Positions 8,751 to 17,503 of a DNA stretch of 64,000 nt are shown here, piece after piece (within the stretch, counting starts at the first letter, position 1; each line of letters begins with the position of its first letter). This DNA is from JACDAN01 sp963721345 (GTDB lineage Bacteria; Actinomycetota; Thermoleophilia; Gaiellales; Gaiellaceae). A program made the translations under genes and the position numbers. The stretch covers positions 2,319,815-2,383,814 of the forward strand of contig CAVRIT010000001.1 in assembly GCA_963721345.1 (NCBI GenBank), in the 5' to 3' direction. A model generated the notes under the pieces. It was not told the origin of the DNA, did no database searches, and was given only the letters and a program-made list of their open reading frames with translations.

Positions 8751-10626
8751 GAAGCTCCCGGGCCTCCAGCGCGTCCTCGACGTCCCGTCCCTGGCGGCGG
8801 TCGCGTACGGCGAGATCGCATCGTCCCTCTACTTCGCCCTGGGCGTGATCGCGCTCTACGCGATGGGCTTCACGCCCTGGGTTCTGCTCGCGGTCGGACT
8901 GCTCTTCCTGGTCGTCGCGCTCTCCTACGCCGAAGGGACGACGGCGATCCCGGAGACCGGCGGCGCCGCGACCTTCGTCCGGCGCGCGTTCAACGACCCC
9001 GCCGGGTTCCTCACCGGCTGGGCGCTGATCCTCGACTACCTGATCGTGATGGCGCTGGCCGGCCTCTTCGTGCCGCACTATCTCGGCCACGCGCGTCGGC
9101 TGGGAAGGCCTGACCGACGAGCCCTGGGACACCGTGGTCGGGATCGGCGGTCATCCTCGGGATCGCAGCGACGCGCCTCTTCCGCCGGACGAGCCTGTAC
9201 CGGACGGCGATCGTCGTCGCCGGGATCGCGTTCGTCTCGCACCTGCTCCTCGTCGTCCTGGGGTTCGCGCTCCTGTTCTCGCTCGGCGCGCTCGACGAGG
9301 GGATCGACCTCGGCACCGCGCCGACCTGGAGCGACATCGCCTTCGCGCTCCCGCTCGCGATGCTCGCCTACACCGGGCTCGAGACGGTTGCGAACCTCGC
9401 CGCGGAGACGCGAGAGCCCGGACGGACGCTCCCGCGCAGCCTCTTCGCGGGATCGGGCTCGTCGTCGCGGTGTCCTTCGCGATCGGGCTCATCGCGGTGT
9501 CGGCCTACCCGGGCGGAATCGGGCTGGCGGAGGAGTGGCTCCGCGCGCCGCTGATGGGGCTCACCGCGGCACTCGACGCGAGAGCTGCCGGCGCTCGCCG
9601 GTGACGTTCTCCGCGTCGGAATCGGTCTCACCGGGGTGCTCGTCCTGCTGACCGCCGTCACGACCTCGATCTCCGGCGCCGGGCGCCTCGCGTACTCGCT
9701 GGGCCAGCGCGGACATGCTCCCGCACGTCTTCGGAGTCCTCGAACCGCAGGACGCTGATCTCGCCGGCCGCGATCGTCGGGCTCGGCGCTGATCGCCTCG
9801 GCCCTGCTCGTGATCGGCCACTTCATCCCGACCGAAGCCGTCCGCTTCCTCGCCGGGCTCTTCAGCTTCGGCGTCCTCTTCGCCTTCACCGCGGCACAGC
9901 TCGCGGTGATCAGGCTGCGGTTCACCGAGCCGGACCTGCCACGGCCGTTCCGTGCGCCGCTGGCCGCCGCCTGATCGGCGCGCCGCTCACCTTCGCGATC
10001 TGGGTCGTCTCGCTCGCGACTCACGACGCGACGCGCATCGCCGGCCCCGTATGGCTCGCGGTCGGCGCCGCGATCTACGTCGCGACCCGCATCGGCGCGG
10101 GGAGGACCGTGCTCGGGAAGCGTCAGTCCGGCGGAGCCCGATCTCCGTCCCTGCCGAGGAGGGCATCTACGACCGGATCCTCGTGCCGATGAAGCTCGGC
10201 CCGATCGGCGAGGAGATCCTGGCGACCGCGATCAGGCTCGCGGAGGAGCATGGGGCGACGGTCAGCGCGATCCACGTGATCGCGGTGCCGATGGAGAAGG
10301 ACCTCGACGCCGACATGATCGACGCCGAGGAGCGCGCCGAGGCGTCGCTCGCCGAGGCGAAGCTGCTCGCGTCGGAGCACGACGTGGTCGTCGAAGGCAG
10401 AACGGTGCGCTCACGCTCGATCGGCGAGTCGATCGTCGAGGAGGCGAAGCGCGAGAGCGTCGATCTCATCGTCATGGGCTCGGCGCCGAAGTGGCGCCGC
10501 CAGTCGCGCTTCTTCAGCCCGACGGTCGATTTCGTCCTCAGGAATGCGCCGTGCGAGGTGATGGTGATCGCGTACCCGCAGGGAGTGCTGGAGGAGGAAC
10601 TCCTGTCGGTAACCTCAGACGCGTGA
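8743..10626 (+). pseudogene. Second APC permease-UspA fusion, split by many frame breaks
   Basis: Paralogue of the permease at 6703. Frame 1 gives an intact N-terminus (ASSLYFALGVIALYAMGFTPW and a PETGGAATFVRRAFNDP block) up to about 9090. The rest of the permease core is recovered only by changing frame at least six times between about 9090 and 10130. From about 10150 frame 1 encodes an intact UspA domain (YDRILVPMKLGPIGEEIL ... VDFVLRNAPCEVMVIAYP) that ends at 10626. The TTG start at 8743 overlaps the previous stop. All recovered pieces are conserved and in order, so local assembly error is as likely as true inactivation. The stop overlaps the next gene (GTGA). Confidence 0.8.
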
Positions 10627-11036
10627 AGGCGCTCGTCATCGGCTGCGGGCGGGTGGGTTCGGCCGTCGCACTCGAGCTCGATCGGCTCGGCTGGGAGGTC
10701 ACCACCGTCGACGAGAAGGAGGACGCCCTCCAGCGGTTGGGCGAGAACTGGTCCGGCGGCTTCGTCGTCGGACACGGCATGGACACGGAGGTGCTGACCG
10801 CGGCAGGGATCGAGGATGCCGACGCCGTGGTCGTCGCGACCGACGGTGACAACACGAACCTCGTGATCGGCCAGGTGGCGCAGAAGCGCTTCGGGATCGA
10901 GACGACGATCGTCCGGGTGCTCGACCCGGCAAGGGCCGCGGTCTACGAGGAGCTCGGCCTCCGGACGGTCTGTCCGACCTCGACGGCGATCGAGGTCCTC
11001 ACCGGGGCCGTCAACTCGTCGGCGGCGAAGGCCTGA
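10623..11036 (+). CDS. Single RCK_N (TrkA-N) domain protein
   Basis: 137 residues starting at GTG 10623, overlapping the previous stop. A complete NAD-binding RCK_N fold: IGCGRVGSAVALELDRLGWE with the strand end TTVDEKEDAL, then ADAVVVATDGDNTNLVI. It lacks a TrkA_C domain, so it is about half the size of a single RCK protein. It is immediately followed by another RCK gene with TGATG overlap. The two may assemble as a heteromeric gating ring for a nearby transporter. KtrA-like potassium regulation is the family role; the partner is not certain. Confidence 0.88.
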   Translation: MKALVIGCGRVGSAVALELDRLGWEVTTVDEKEDALQRLGENWSGGFVVGHGMDTEVLTAAGIEDADAVVVATDGDNTNLVIGQVAQKRFGIETTIVRVLDPARAAVYEELGLRTVCPTSTAIEVLTGAVNSSAAKA

Positions 11037-11698
11037 TGTACATCGTCATCGCGGGAGGCGGCAAGGTCGGCGCGAACCTCACTCGAAGCGTCGGCGCGCT
11101 CGGCCACGAGGTGACGCTGATCGAGCAGCGGCGCGAGCGTTTCGAGGTGCTCGAGGAGGAGTTCGAGCACCGCGTGCAGCTCGGCGACGCAACGGAGCTC
11201 TTCGTCCTCGAGCGCGCGGGCATCGCCCGCCCGCCCGACCTGGTGGTCGCTGTCACCGGCGACGACGAGGACAACATGATCATCTGCCAGATGGCGACGG
11301 AGCGCTACGGCGTCGAGAAGGTCATCGCCCGCGTCAACGACCCGCGCAACCAGCCGCACTTCGACCTGCTCGGCGTCTCGCCGACGGTCTCCGCGACCTC
11401 GATCATCCTCGGGATGATCGAGCACGAAGTCCCGGAGCACGGCCTCGTCCACCTGCTCGACCTCCGCAAGGAGAACCTCGAGATCGTGGAGGTCCAGCTC
11501 GACGACGACTCGCCGTGCATCGGCAAGCAGGTCAACCGCCTCGAGCTTCCCGCGGGCTCGCGCCTGATCACGATCCTGCGTGCCGGCCAGTCGCAGATGA
11601 CGGACGGATCGACCGAGCTCCGCGCCGGGGATCAGGTGCTCGCGGTGCTGGAGCCGGGCAAGGAAGACGAGCTGAGAAAGGTGCTGCTGAAGCCATGA
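11036..11698 (+). CDS. TrkA-type RCK_N-RCK_C protein
   Basis: 220 residues, ATG at 11036 overlapping the preceding TGA. The N-terminal Rossmann motif is IAGGGKVGANLTRS with LIEQRRERF. The VVAVTGDDEDNMIICQMA block follows, and a C-terminal TrkA_C domain (residues about 135-215) holds LPAGSRLITILRAGQ. Size and layout match single-module KtrA/TrkA regulators. It forms the end of the transport run beginning at 6703. The following lipoprotein gene overlaps by ATGA, so it may be read through. Confidence 0.92.
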   Translation: MYIVIAGGGKVGANLTRSVGALGHEVTLIEQRRERFEVLEEEFEHRVQLGDATELFVLERAGIARPPDLVVAVTGDDEDNMIICQMATERYGVEKVIARVNDPRNQPHFDLLGVSPTVSATSIILGMIEHEVPEHGLVHLLDLRKENLEIVEVQLDDDSPCIGKQVNRLELPAGSRLITILRAGQSQMTDGSTELRAGDQVLAVLEPGKEDELRKVLLKP

Positions 11699-12768
11699 GC
11701 TTACGGATCCCGGGTCTCGTCCTCCTCGCCGTCGCGCTCGCCGCGTGCGGCGGCGGCAGCTCGAGGCACGCAAGCCGACCGAGGCGGGCCGCTACGGGCT
11801 ACCGCTTCGTGGCGATCGCGTCCGGCCTGAGCTCACCCGTCCACGTGACCTCGCCACGTGGCGAGACACGGCTCTACGTCGTGGAGCAGGAAGGGCGCAT
11901 CCGCATCCTCCAAGGCGGCCGCGTCACGGGCACGCTCCTCGACGTCCGCTCGCGGGTCGTCTGTTGCGGCGAGCAGGGGCTCCTGTCGGTCGCGTTCCAC
12001 CCGAACTACTCGAAGAATCGCCGCTTCTTCGTCTACTACACGGCGCCGGCCAACCGCGTGGTCGAGTACCGCGGCAAGCGCGCCGTGCGGACGCTCCTCA
12101 ACGTCGCCGACCCGTACTCGAACCACAACGGCGGCCAGCTCGCGTTCGGGCCGGACGGGCGGCTCTACGTCGGCATGGGGGACGCGGGCGCGGGCGGAGA
12201 CCCAGAGAACCGGGCGCAGAACATGTCTTCGCCGTTCGGGAAGCTCATGTCGATCAACGTCGACCGGCGCGGCTCGGGTTGGCGCAAGGAGGCGCTCGGC
12301 CTGCGGAACCCGTGGCGATTCGGCTTCGACCGGACGACGGGCGACCTCTACATCGGCGACGTCGGCCAGAACGCCTGGGAGGAGATCAACTACCTGCCGC
12401 GCCGGAGCCCCGGCCTCGAGAACTACGGCTGGGACGTCTACGAGGGGCGCGCGAAATACGAGGACAAGCAGCCGTCCGGTGGCCGCCTCGTCTTCCCGAT
12501 TGCGGTCTACCCCCTCGGAAGCCACTGCGCGGTCGTCGGAGGCGTCCCGTACCGAGGGCGGGCCGTGGCCTCGGCGCGCGGACGGTACTTCTACGGGGAC
12601 AACTGCTCGGGCGCCGTCTGGTCGCTCCGGGTCGTCGGTGGGAAGGCGCGTGGCGTACGCCGAGAGAGCTTCTCGCTGTCGGGTCTCTCGTCGTTCGGCG
12701 AGAACGGCCGCGGCGAGCTCTTCGCCACGAGCCTCAACGGCCGCGTGTACCAGCTCAGAGCCGGCTAG
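11695..12768 (+). CDS. PQQ-dependent glucose/sorbosone dehydrogenase-type lipoprotein
   Basis: 357 residues with a lipoprotein signal (hydrophobic stretch then lipobox LAACGGG), so anchored outside the membrane. The soluble GSDH beta-propeller family is recognised from GLLSVAFHPNYSKNRRFFVYY, YSNHNGGQLAFGPDGRLYVGMGD, LGLRNPWRFGFDR and LYIGDVGQNAWEEI. These enzymes oxidise sugars using PQQ; many actinobacterial members have no proven substrate. The Cys pair VVCCGEQG is an unusual variant of the conserved VxxxGERGLL loop. The ATG at 11695 overlaps the RCK stop. Confidence 0.88.
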   Translation: MSLRIPGLVLLAVALAACGGGSSRHASRPRRAATGYRFVAIASGLSSPVHVTSPRGETRLYVVEQEGRIRILQGGRVTGTLLDVRSRVVCCGEQGLLSVAFHPNYSKNRRFFVYYTAPANRVVEYRGKRAVRTLLNVADPYSNHNGGQLAFGPDGRLYVGMGDAGAGGDPENRAQNMSSPFGKLMSINVDRRGSGWRKEALGLRNPWRFGFDRTTGDLYIGDVGQNAWEEINYLPRRSPGLENYGWDVYEGRAKYEDKQPSGGRLVFPIAVYPLGSHCAVVGGVPYRGRAVASARGRYFYGDNCSGAVWSLRVVGGKARGVRRESFSLSGLSSFGENGRGELFATSLNGRVYQLRAG

Positions 12769-12986
12769 CCCGCGCGGCGACGGATCTGCGGGCCCTGCTG
12801 GCCCAGTGACGCGTAGGCGAGCGCCTGCAGCGACTCGTTCAGCAGTGCGAGCTCTCGCACGACCGGCGCGAGGTTCTCGCCGCTGTCGAGCCTTCGATTG
12901 AGCCCCTGAAGCTCAGCGGTCAGGCGGTCGAGCCGCTCCAGGAGCGCGTCGAGCTGGCGGTCACCGACGTCGTTCGGCTTCTCCAC
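12765..12986 (-). CDS. Small coiled-coil hypothetical protein, 73 residues
   Basis: ATG start at 12986. A strongly heptad-like, charged sequence (LDALLERLDRLTAELQGLN ... VVRELALLNESLQAL) predicts a long helix or coiled coil. It overlaps the end of the VanZ gene by 26 bases on the same strand and ends in a 4-base overlap with the converging dehydrogenase gene. Family not recognised. Compact packing against both neighbours and a sensible protein composition support it. Confidence 0.5.
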   Translation of the reverse strand: MEKPNDVGDRQLDALLERLDRLTAELQGLNRRLDSGENLAPVVRELALLNESLQALAYASLGQQGPQIRRRAG

Positions 12987-13329
12987 GACCCGAATGGTAA
13001 TGGCGGATGCGGCCGGCGAGCATCACCCCGATGAGGACTCCGACAGCGTCGATCGCCACGTCGACGGGCGCTCCGAGGCGACCGGGGACGAGGCTCTGGT
13101 GCAGCTCGTCGCTGACGGCGTAGGCGATCCCCGCCGCGATCGACCAGCCGACACTGCCCGTCGCGCGCAGCAGCAGGAAGCCGAGGACGGCGTATTCGCC
13201 GGCATGGGCAAGCTTGCGCAGCGTGAAGTCCCAGTCCTCGAGGCCGGTGCCGAGATCCGGAATCGAGGAGAGGCCGAAGATCAATGCCGCCCAGGCCACT
13301 ACCGGCCCCCACCGCCACGCCACCCGCAC
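12961..13329 (-). CDS. VanZ-family membrane protein
   Basis: About 122 residues from GTG 13329 (an alternative GTG lies at 13323). Four membrane helices and the family features are visible: LSSIPDLG, KLAHAGEYAVLGFLLLRA, and YAVSDELHQSLVPGR followed by DVAIDAVGVLIG. VanZ-like proteins are small membrane proteins of mostly unknown function, named after a teicoplanin-resistance gene. It diverges from the cobalamin riboswitch. The longer open frame upstream (to 14073) is antisense to the DUF4430 gene and is not coding. Confidence 0.85.
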   Translation of the reverse strand: MRVAWRWGPVVAWAALIFGLSSIPDLGTGLEDWDFTLRKLAHAGEYAVLGFLLLRATGSVGWSIAAGIAYAVSDELHQSLVPGRLGAPVDVAIDAVGVLIGVMLAGRIRHYHSGRGEAERRR

Positions 13330-13354
13330 GACGGGGCATACTAGGCCCGACAGA

Positions 13355-13500
13355 GAAGGCGAGCAGTGAGGGAACCCGGTGCAAGTCCGGGACGGTCCCG
13401 CCGCTGTGAGGGGAGACGCTCCCCGCCGGAAGCCACTGGCCCGCGGGCCGGGAAGGCGGACGGGGAGGGCGCCCCGAGTCAGAAGACCTGCCGCCCGCCT
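13355..13500 (+). promoter_or_regulatory. Cobalamin riboswitch
   Basis: Conserved blocks appear in the correct order: GGGAACCCGGTGCAAGTCC (from 13370), the following GGTCCCGCCGCTGTGA, the B12-box GCCACTGG (13432-13439), GGGAAGGCGGA (13449-13459) and the closing GAGTCAGAAGACCTGCC (about 13475-13491). It lies on the plus strand 34 bases before the GTG of the first DUF4430 gene. A strong AGGAGG ribosome site (13524-13529) is preceded by a C-rich stretch that could pair with it, so translational control by B12 is plausible. It should repress the whole 13.5-18.3 kb operon when cobalamin is plentiful. Confidence 0.93.
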
Positions 13501-13533
13501 TGGCATTCGAACCCCTCGCGGATAGGAGGATTC

Positions 13534-14130
13534 GTGCAACGACCACTCTTGGCTTCGGCGGCAGCGCTCCTGCTCGCCGTCCTGCTCGTTCCGGCGGCGC
13601 TCGCCGCCCGGGTGTCCGTTCGTGTCGAAGGACGGACGACGACGATCTTCAACCCGCTTCAGACACAGTTCGAGGCGGGCGCGAACGCCCTCACCTCGCT
13701 CGACGCCGCGAGCCTGCGCGGCGAGTTCTACTACCACGTCACGAACACGGCCTTCGGGCCCTACGTCGACCAGATCGGCCGTCACCCGGCTGGGGGAACG
13801 AGCGGCTGGACGTTCAAGCTGAACGGCGTCTCGGCTCCTGTCGGCGCCGACAACGTGCAGCTGAAGGACGGCGACCGCGTGCTCTGGTACTGGGCGACCT
13901 TCGGGCAATCCGGCGGGCCGCCGACGTTGACGCTGATCCGCCGAGGCCGCAACTGCTACCGGGTCGTCTCCGAGAACGACGCGGGCATCGACTCGACGGC
14001 GGACGGCGCAGTGCTCCTCGTCGACGGACGCCGGATCCGGACTCGGTCCGGCCGCGGCTGTGTCGGACGGCACGTCGGGCTCGTTCGCGCCACCCTGCCG
14101 GGCGCGGTGCGGTCGAACGCGCTGCGCTAG
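13534..14130 (+). CDS. Exported DUF4430 (transcobalamin C-terminal-like) protein
   Basis: 198 residues, GTG start at 13534 with AGGAGG spaced five bases upstream. An N-terminal signal peptide ends near PAALAARVSV. A DUF4430 domain covers residues about 60-130, with TSGWTFKLNGVSAP and KDGDRVLWYWATF. DUF4430 is the beta-rich domain that forms the C-terminal half of vertebrate transcobalamin and intrinsic factor. A further Cys-containing tail (RGRNCYRV ... RGCVGRHVG) may form a disulfide. As first gene after a B12 riboswitch and upstream of an ECF transporter, a role in capturing a corrinoid outside the cell is inferred. Confidence 0.85.
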   Translation: MQRPLLASAAALLLAVLLVPAALAARVSVRVEGRTTTIFNPLQTQFEAGANALTSLDAASLRGEFYYHVTNTAFGPYVDQIGRHPAGGTSGWTFKLNGVSAPVGADNVQLKDGDRVLWYWATFGQSGGPPTLTLIRRGRNCYRVVSENDAGIDSTADGAVLLVDGRRIRTRSGRGCVGRHVGLVRATLPGAVRSNALR

Positions 14131-14795
14131 TGAACCGTGGGCTCGCGACGCTCCTCCTCGCGCTCGGCCTGCTGGCCGGGTGCGGGGAGGAGGCGGCCGG
14201 CCGTGGGGCGGCGCAGCTGTGGGTCACGCGTGACCGGGGTTCCGAGGTCGTGCTCACCGAAAACGTCCCGGCCGGAATCTCGGCCCTCGAAGCGTTGCGG
14301 CGCGAAGCCGACGTCGAGACCCGGTACGGGGGGCGCTTCGTGCAGTCCATCGAGGGCCTCGAGGGCAGCCTGTCGGATCGCCACGACTGGTTCTGGTTCG
14401 TCAACGGCTACGAGGCGGATCTCAGCGCGGCCGACTACGAGCTCCGCGACGGCGACGTGCTCTGGTGGGACCACCGCTCGTGGGAGGGCCGGATGCGCCA
14501 GCCGGTGGTCGTCGGCGCCTTTCCGGAGCCGTTCCGCCACGGCTGGGGCGGCAAGCGCCGGCCGACCGTGATCGAGGGCGGGCCGGAGGCTCTCGAGCGC
14601 AGCCTCGCCGAGCTCGTCGGCGGCTCGGGCGGTGAGGGCGAGGCCAACCGCCTGCGACTCGTCCCCGGAACCGGCTTCCGCGGCTCGCTCGAAGGGGCGC
14701 CTGGAGACCCCGTCGTCTTCACGCTGGGGCGCGAGACGGCGAGACGCCTGCTCGAGGACGCCTCGGTCGTCCGCTACCGGTACGAGCTGCCGTGA
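14130..14795 (+). CDS. DUF4430 lipoprotein
   Basis: 221 residues from GTG 14130, overlapping the TAG of the previous gene. Lipoprotein signal with lipobox LLAGCGEE. A DUF4430 domain follows: ENVPAGISALEAL, then DWFWFVNGYEAD and LRDGDVLWWDHRSW. A C-terminal region of about 100 residues (PVVVGAFPEPFRHGWGGKRR onward) is not recognised. It is membrane-anchored, unlike its free neighbour at 13534, so it could present ligand to the ECF transporter encoded next. Function inferred from domain and operon only. Confidence 0.85.
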   Translation: MNRGLATLLLALGLLAGCGEEAAGRGAAQLWVTRDRGSEVVLTENVPAGISALEALRREADVETRYGGRFVQSIEGLEGSLSDRHDWFWFVNGYEADLSAADYELRDGDVLWWDHRSWEGRMRQPVVVGAFPEPFRHGWGGKRRPTVIEGGPEALERSLAELVGGSGGEGEANRLRLVPGTGFRGSLEGAPGDPVVFTLGRETARRLLEDASVVRYRYELP

Positions 14796-15490
14796 GCCCC
14801 GTCCCCGCAGCCGCGCTGCTCGGCGCCCTCGCCGTCGCCGCGCTCCTCGCCGACCGGACGATCTCGGTGGCGCTGATCACCGGCGTCCTCCTCGTGGTCT
14901 GCTTCAGGGCACCGCGGCGCCGTCGCTGGCCGTACCTCGTCGGCACGCTCGGCTCCGCGCTGGTGGTGTTCCTCCTCAGTCCGCTGCTGGGCTCGTACGG
15001 CGGGGTCGTCTACTGGGAGGGCCCGTCGGTCCCTGTGCTCGGGAGGGTGGACGTCACGAGCGAGGAAGTGGAGGAGGCGCTGTTCCAGAGTCTGCGGCTC
15101 GCTGCGGTCGGGCTCTCCTTCGCGGCCTACGCCCTGCTGCTCGACCACGACCGGCTGTTGCAGGCCGGCGGCGCGCTGCGGCGCTCGGTGCTCGCCATCG
15201 CGCTGGCGACCCGCCTCGTCCCGACGCTGGAGCGGGATGCCGCCGGCTACGTGGAGGCTCTGCGTGGGCGCGGGGTGGAGGTGGAGGGACTCAGAGGCCG
15301 CGCCAGGCTGTTGTCCCCGCTCCTCGCAGGTTCGCTCGAGCGCTCGCTCAACCTGGCGGAGTCGATGGAGGCGCGGGGATTCGGGCGGCCGGGGCGCACC
15401 CGCGCGCCGAGACCTCCGTGGCAGCGCGTCGACCGGGTCGCGCTCGTTGGGGCGCTCGTCGTCGTCGCGGGGGGTGCGTTGTGGCTCTAG
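14792..15490 (+). CDS. ecfT: ECF transporter transmembrane T component (CbiQ/EcfT family)
   Basis: 232 residues, GTG start at 14792 overlapping the previous stop. Several membrane helices at the N-terminus are followed by the cytosolic coupling region. The Ala-Arg-Gly type coupling motifs appear as EALRGRGVEVEG and SMEARGFGRPGR, preceded by RSVLAIALATRLVPTLERD. EcfT joins the substrate-binding S component to the two ATPases. Lies directly upstream of the ATPase gene with a 10-base overlap. Confidence 0.9.
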   Translation: MSPVPAAALLGALAVAALLADRTISVALITGVLLVVCFRAPRRRRWPYLVGTLGSALVVFLLSPLLGSYGGVVYWEGPSVPVLGRVDVTSEEVEEALFQSLRLAAVGLSFAAYALLLDHDRLLQAGGALRRSVLAIALATRLVPTLERDAAGYVEALRGRGVEVEGLRGRARLLSPLLAGSLERSLNLAESMEARGFGRPGRTRAPRPPWQRVDRVALVGALVVVAGGALWL

Positions 15491-16836
15491 CGCGGATCGA
15501 GTCGCTGACGTACCGCCACCACGATGCCGCTCGTGCAGCGCTCCTCGATGTCTCGGTCGAGGTACAGCCGGGCGAGCTCGTCTGCCTGCTCGGCCCATCC
15601 GGGTCCGGCAAGTCGACGCTCCTTCGCGCGCTCGCAGGCCTCGTGCCGCACTTCCACGGCGGGGCGTTTCGCGGCCGCGTCGAGGTGGCGGGGCGAGACA
15701 CGCGGACGACGCGCCCGAGCGACCTTGCGGGGATCGTGGCGAGCGTCTTTCAGGACCCTGAGGACCAGGTGGTGTTCACGCAGGTCGCGAACGAGGTCGA
15801 GTTCGGGCTCGAGAACCTCGGCGTCCCGTCGGACGAGATCCCGGGCCGCGCGCGGGAGGCGCTGCGTGCCGTCGACGTCGTTCAGCTCGCGTCCCGCCGG
15901 ACGCCGGAGCTCTCGGCGGGCGAGCTTCAGCGGGTCTGTCTCGCCGCGGCGCTTGCGCTTCGTCCCCAGCTGCTGCTGCTCGACGAGCCTACGTCGCAGC
16001 TCGATCCCGAGGGCGCGACGGAGCTGCTCGACCGGCTTGCGGAGCTGGAGACCTCCGCCGTCGTCTCGGAGCAGCGTCCGGCGCTGCCGCTGGAGCACTG
16101 TGACCGCGTCTGGTTTCTCGAGGAGGGCCGCCTGCTGCTCGATGCTCCACGCGACGAGGCCCTCGACTGGCTCGAGCGTCACCGCGGTTCGTATCTGGCC
16201 AGGTTGCAGACTGTTCCCAGCAACGACGCGACTGAAATCGCCAACGCAGTTGTCCGGTGCGACCAGGTCTCGTACGGCTACGGCGGCCGGCCGGGCGTGG
16301 TCTCGGCGAGCCTCGAGATCGCGCGCGGGGAGATCGTGGCGCTGACCGGGCCCAACGGGTCGGGCAAGACGACCCTCGCCAAGCTCGCGGCCGGGCTGAT
16401 CGAGCCCGAGTCGGGACACGTGACCCGCCATGGACGCGCGTCGTACCTCAGCCAGGATCCCGGGCGCTACGTCGTCGCGGAACGCGTCGACGAGGAGGTC
16501 GCGCTCGGCGTCGGAGGCGACCTGCAGCGCGCCCGCCGGGCGCTCGAGCAGGTGGAGCTCGCGGGCTTCGAGGCCCGTCATCCGCGGGACCTCTCCAGCG
16601 GAGAGCGTGAGCGCGTCGCGCTGGCTTCGGTGCTCGTCACCGACCCCGACCTGCTCGTCCTCGACGAGCCGACGCGAGGGATGGATCCGGAGCGTAAGCG
16701 GTCGCTTGCCGAACTGCTTCGACGGGACGCCGACCGTCGCGCGACGCTGGTCGTCACTCACGACCTCACGTTCGTCGCGGACCTCGCCGATCGCGTGGTC
16801 GGCCTCGGAGCCAGCCGGGAGCCGGTCCTTGCCTAG
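15481..16836 (+). CDS. ecfA: ECF transporter ATPase, EcfA-EcfA' fused in one chain
   Basis: 451 residues from GTG 15481. Two complete ABC ATPase modules sit in tandem. The first has GPSGSGKST, signature LSAGELQR and LLLLDEPTSQLD. The second, from about residue 258, has GPNGSGKTT, signature LSSGERER and LLVLDEPTRGMD. The H-loop of module two is present (VVTHDLT); module one has SEQRP in that place, so that site may be degenerate. Fusion of the two ATPases is known in ECF systems. It powers uptake through the neighbouring T and S proteins. Confidence 0.92.
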   Translation: MALARIESLTYRHHDAARAALLDVSVEVQPGELVCLLGPSGSGKSTLLRALAGLVPHFHGGAFRGRVEVAGRDTRTTRPSDLAGIVASVFQDPEDQVVFTQVANEVEFGLENLGVPSDEIPGRAREALRAVDVVQLASRRTPELSAGELQRVCLAAALALRPQLLLLDEPTSQLDPEGATELLDRLAELETSAVVSEQRPALPLEHCDRVWFLEEGRLLLDAPRDEALDWLERHRGSYLARLQTVPSNDATEIANAVVRCDQVSYGYGGRPGVVSASLEIARGEIVALTGPNGSGKTTLAKLAAGLIEPESGHVTRHGRASYLSQDPGRYVVAERVDEEVALGVGGDLQRARRALEQVELAGFEARHPRDLSSGERERVALASVLVTDPDLLVLDEPTRGMDPERKRSLAELLRRDADRRATLVVTHDLTFVADLADRVVGLGASREPVLA

Positions 16837-17503
16837 GGCGCTTCTCCTCGCAGCCGCCGCAGCCGCGTTCGTCTGCGGCGCCTGGGCCGCTCTCTCGCCG
16901 GAGGACGCGAGCCTGTCGATGCTCCTCGTGGCGGTTGCGCTGGTCGTCGCCGGCTTCGCCTGGCTCGAGTCGGGGCCGGGCTCGGCGAAGGAGCTCGCGC
17001 TCGTCGCGGTGCTCGGCGGCGGTGCCGCTGCGGGGCGTGTCCTCTTCGCGGCGGTCCCCGGCGTGCAGCCGGTGACGGTCGTCGCCGTGGCCGCGGGGGC
17101 GGCCCTCGGGGCCCGGATCGGCTTCGCCGTCGGAGCCGTCGCTGCGCTGGTCTCCAACTTCTACCTCGGGCAGGGCATCTGGACGCCCTGGCAGATGCTC
17201 TGCTGGGGTGCGTGCGGCGTAGCCGGGGCGCTCGCTGCGGGGCTCATTCGCCGGCGCTGGGCGTTCGCGGCGCTCTGCTTCGCGCTCGGCTTCGCCTTCT
17301 CGAGCGCGATGGACCTCTGGTACTGGTACGGCTTCTGGCCCCATACCTGGGAGGCCCTGGCCGTCGTCTACAGCCGCGGAGTCTGGTTCAGCCTCGCGCA
17401 CGCGATCGGGAACGTGGTCTTCGCGCTGGCCGTCGGGCCCGAGCTCCGCCGCCTGCTGGAGCGCTATGGACGCCGGCTGCGAGTGGAGGTCGCGTGGGCC
17501 TGA
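16829..17503 (+). CDS. ECF transporter substrate-binding S component
   Basis: 224 residues from TTG 16829 (8-base overlap with the ATPase). About six hydrophobic helices, with a conserved S-component-like glycine/alanine-rich core (AVAAGAALGARIGFAVGAVAALVSN) followed by GQGIWTPWQMLCWGACG. A Trp/Tyr-rich loop (DLWYWYGFWPHTWEA) probably lines the ligand site. The riboswitch upstream points to cobalamin or a precursor as ligand. The family is not the classical BtuM or CbrT by eye, so the assignment is by context. Confidence 0.8.
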   Translation: MPRALLLAAAAAAFVCGAWAALSPEDASLSMLLVAVALVVAGFAWLESGPGSAKELALVAVLGGGAAAGRVLFAAVPGVQPVTVVAVAAGAALGARIGFAVGAVAALVSNFYLGQGIWTPWQMLCWGACGVAGALAAGLIRRRWAFAALCFALGFAFSSAMDLWYWYGFWPHTWEALAVVYSRGVWFSLAHAIGNVVFALAVGPELRRLLERYGRRLRVEVAWA

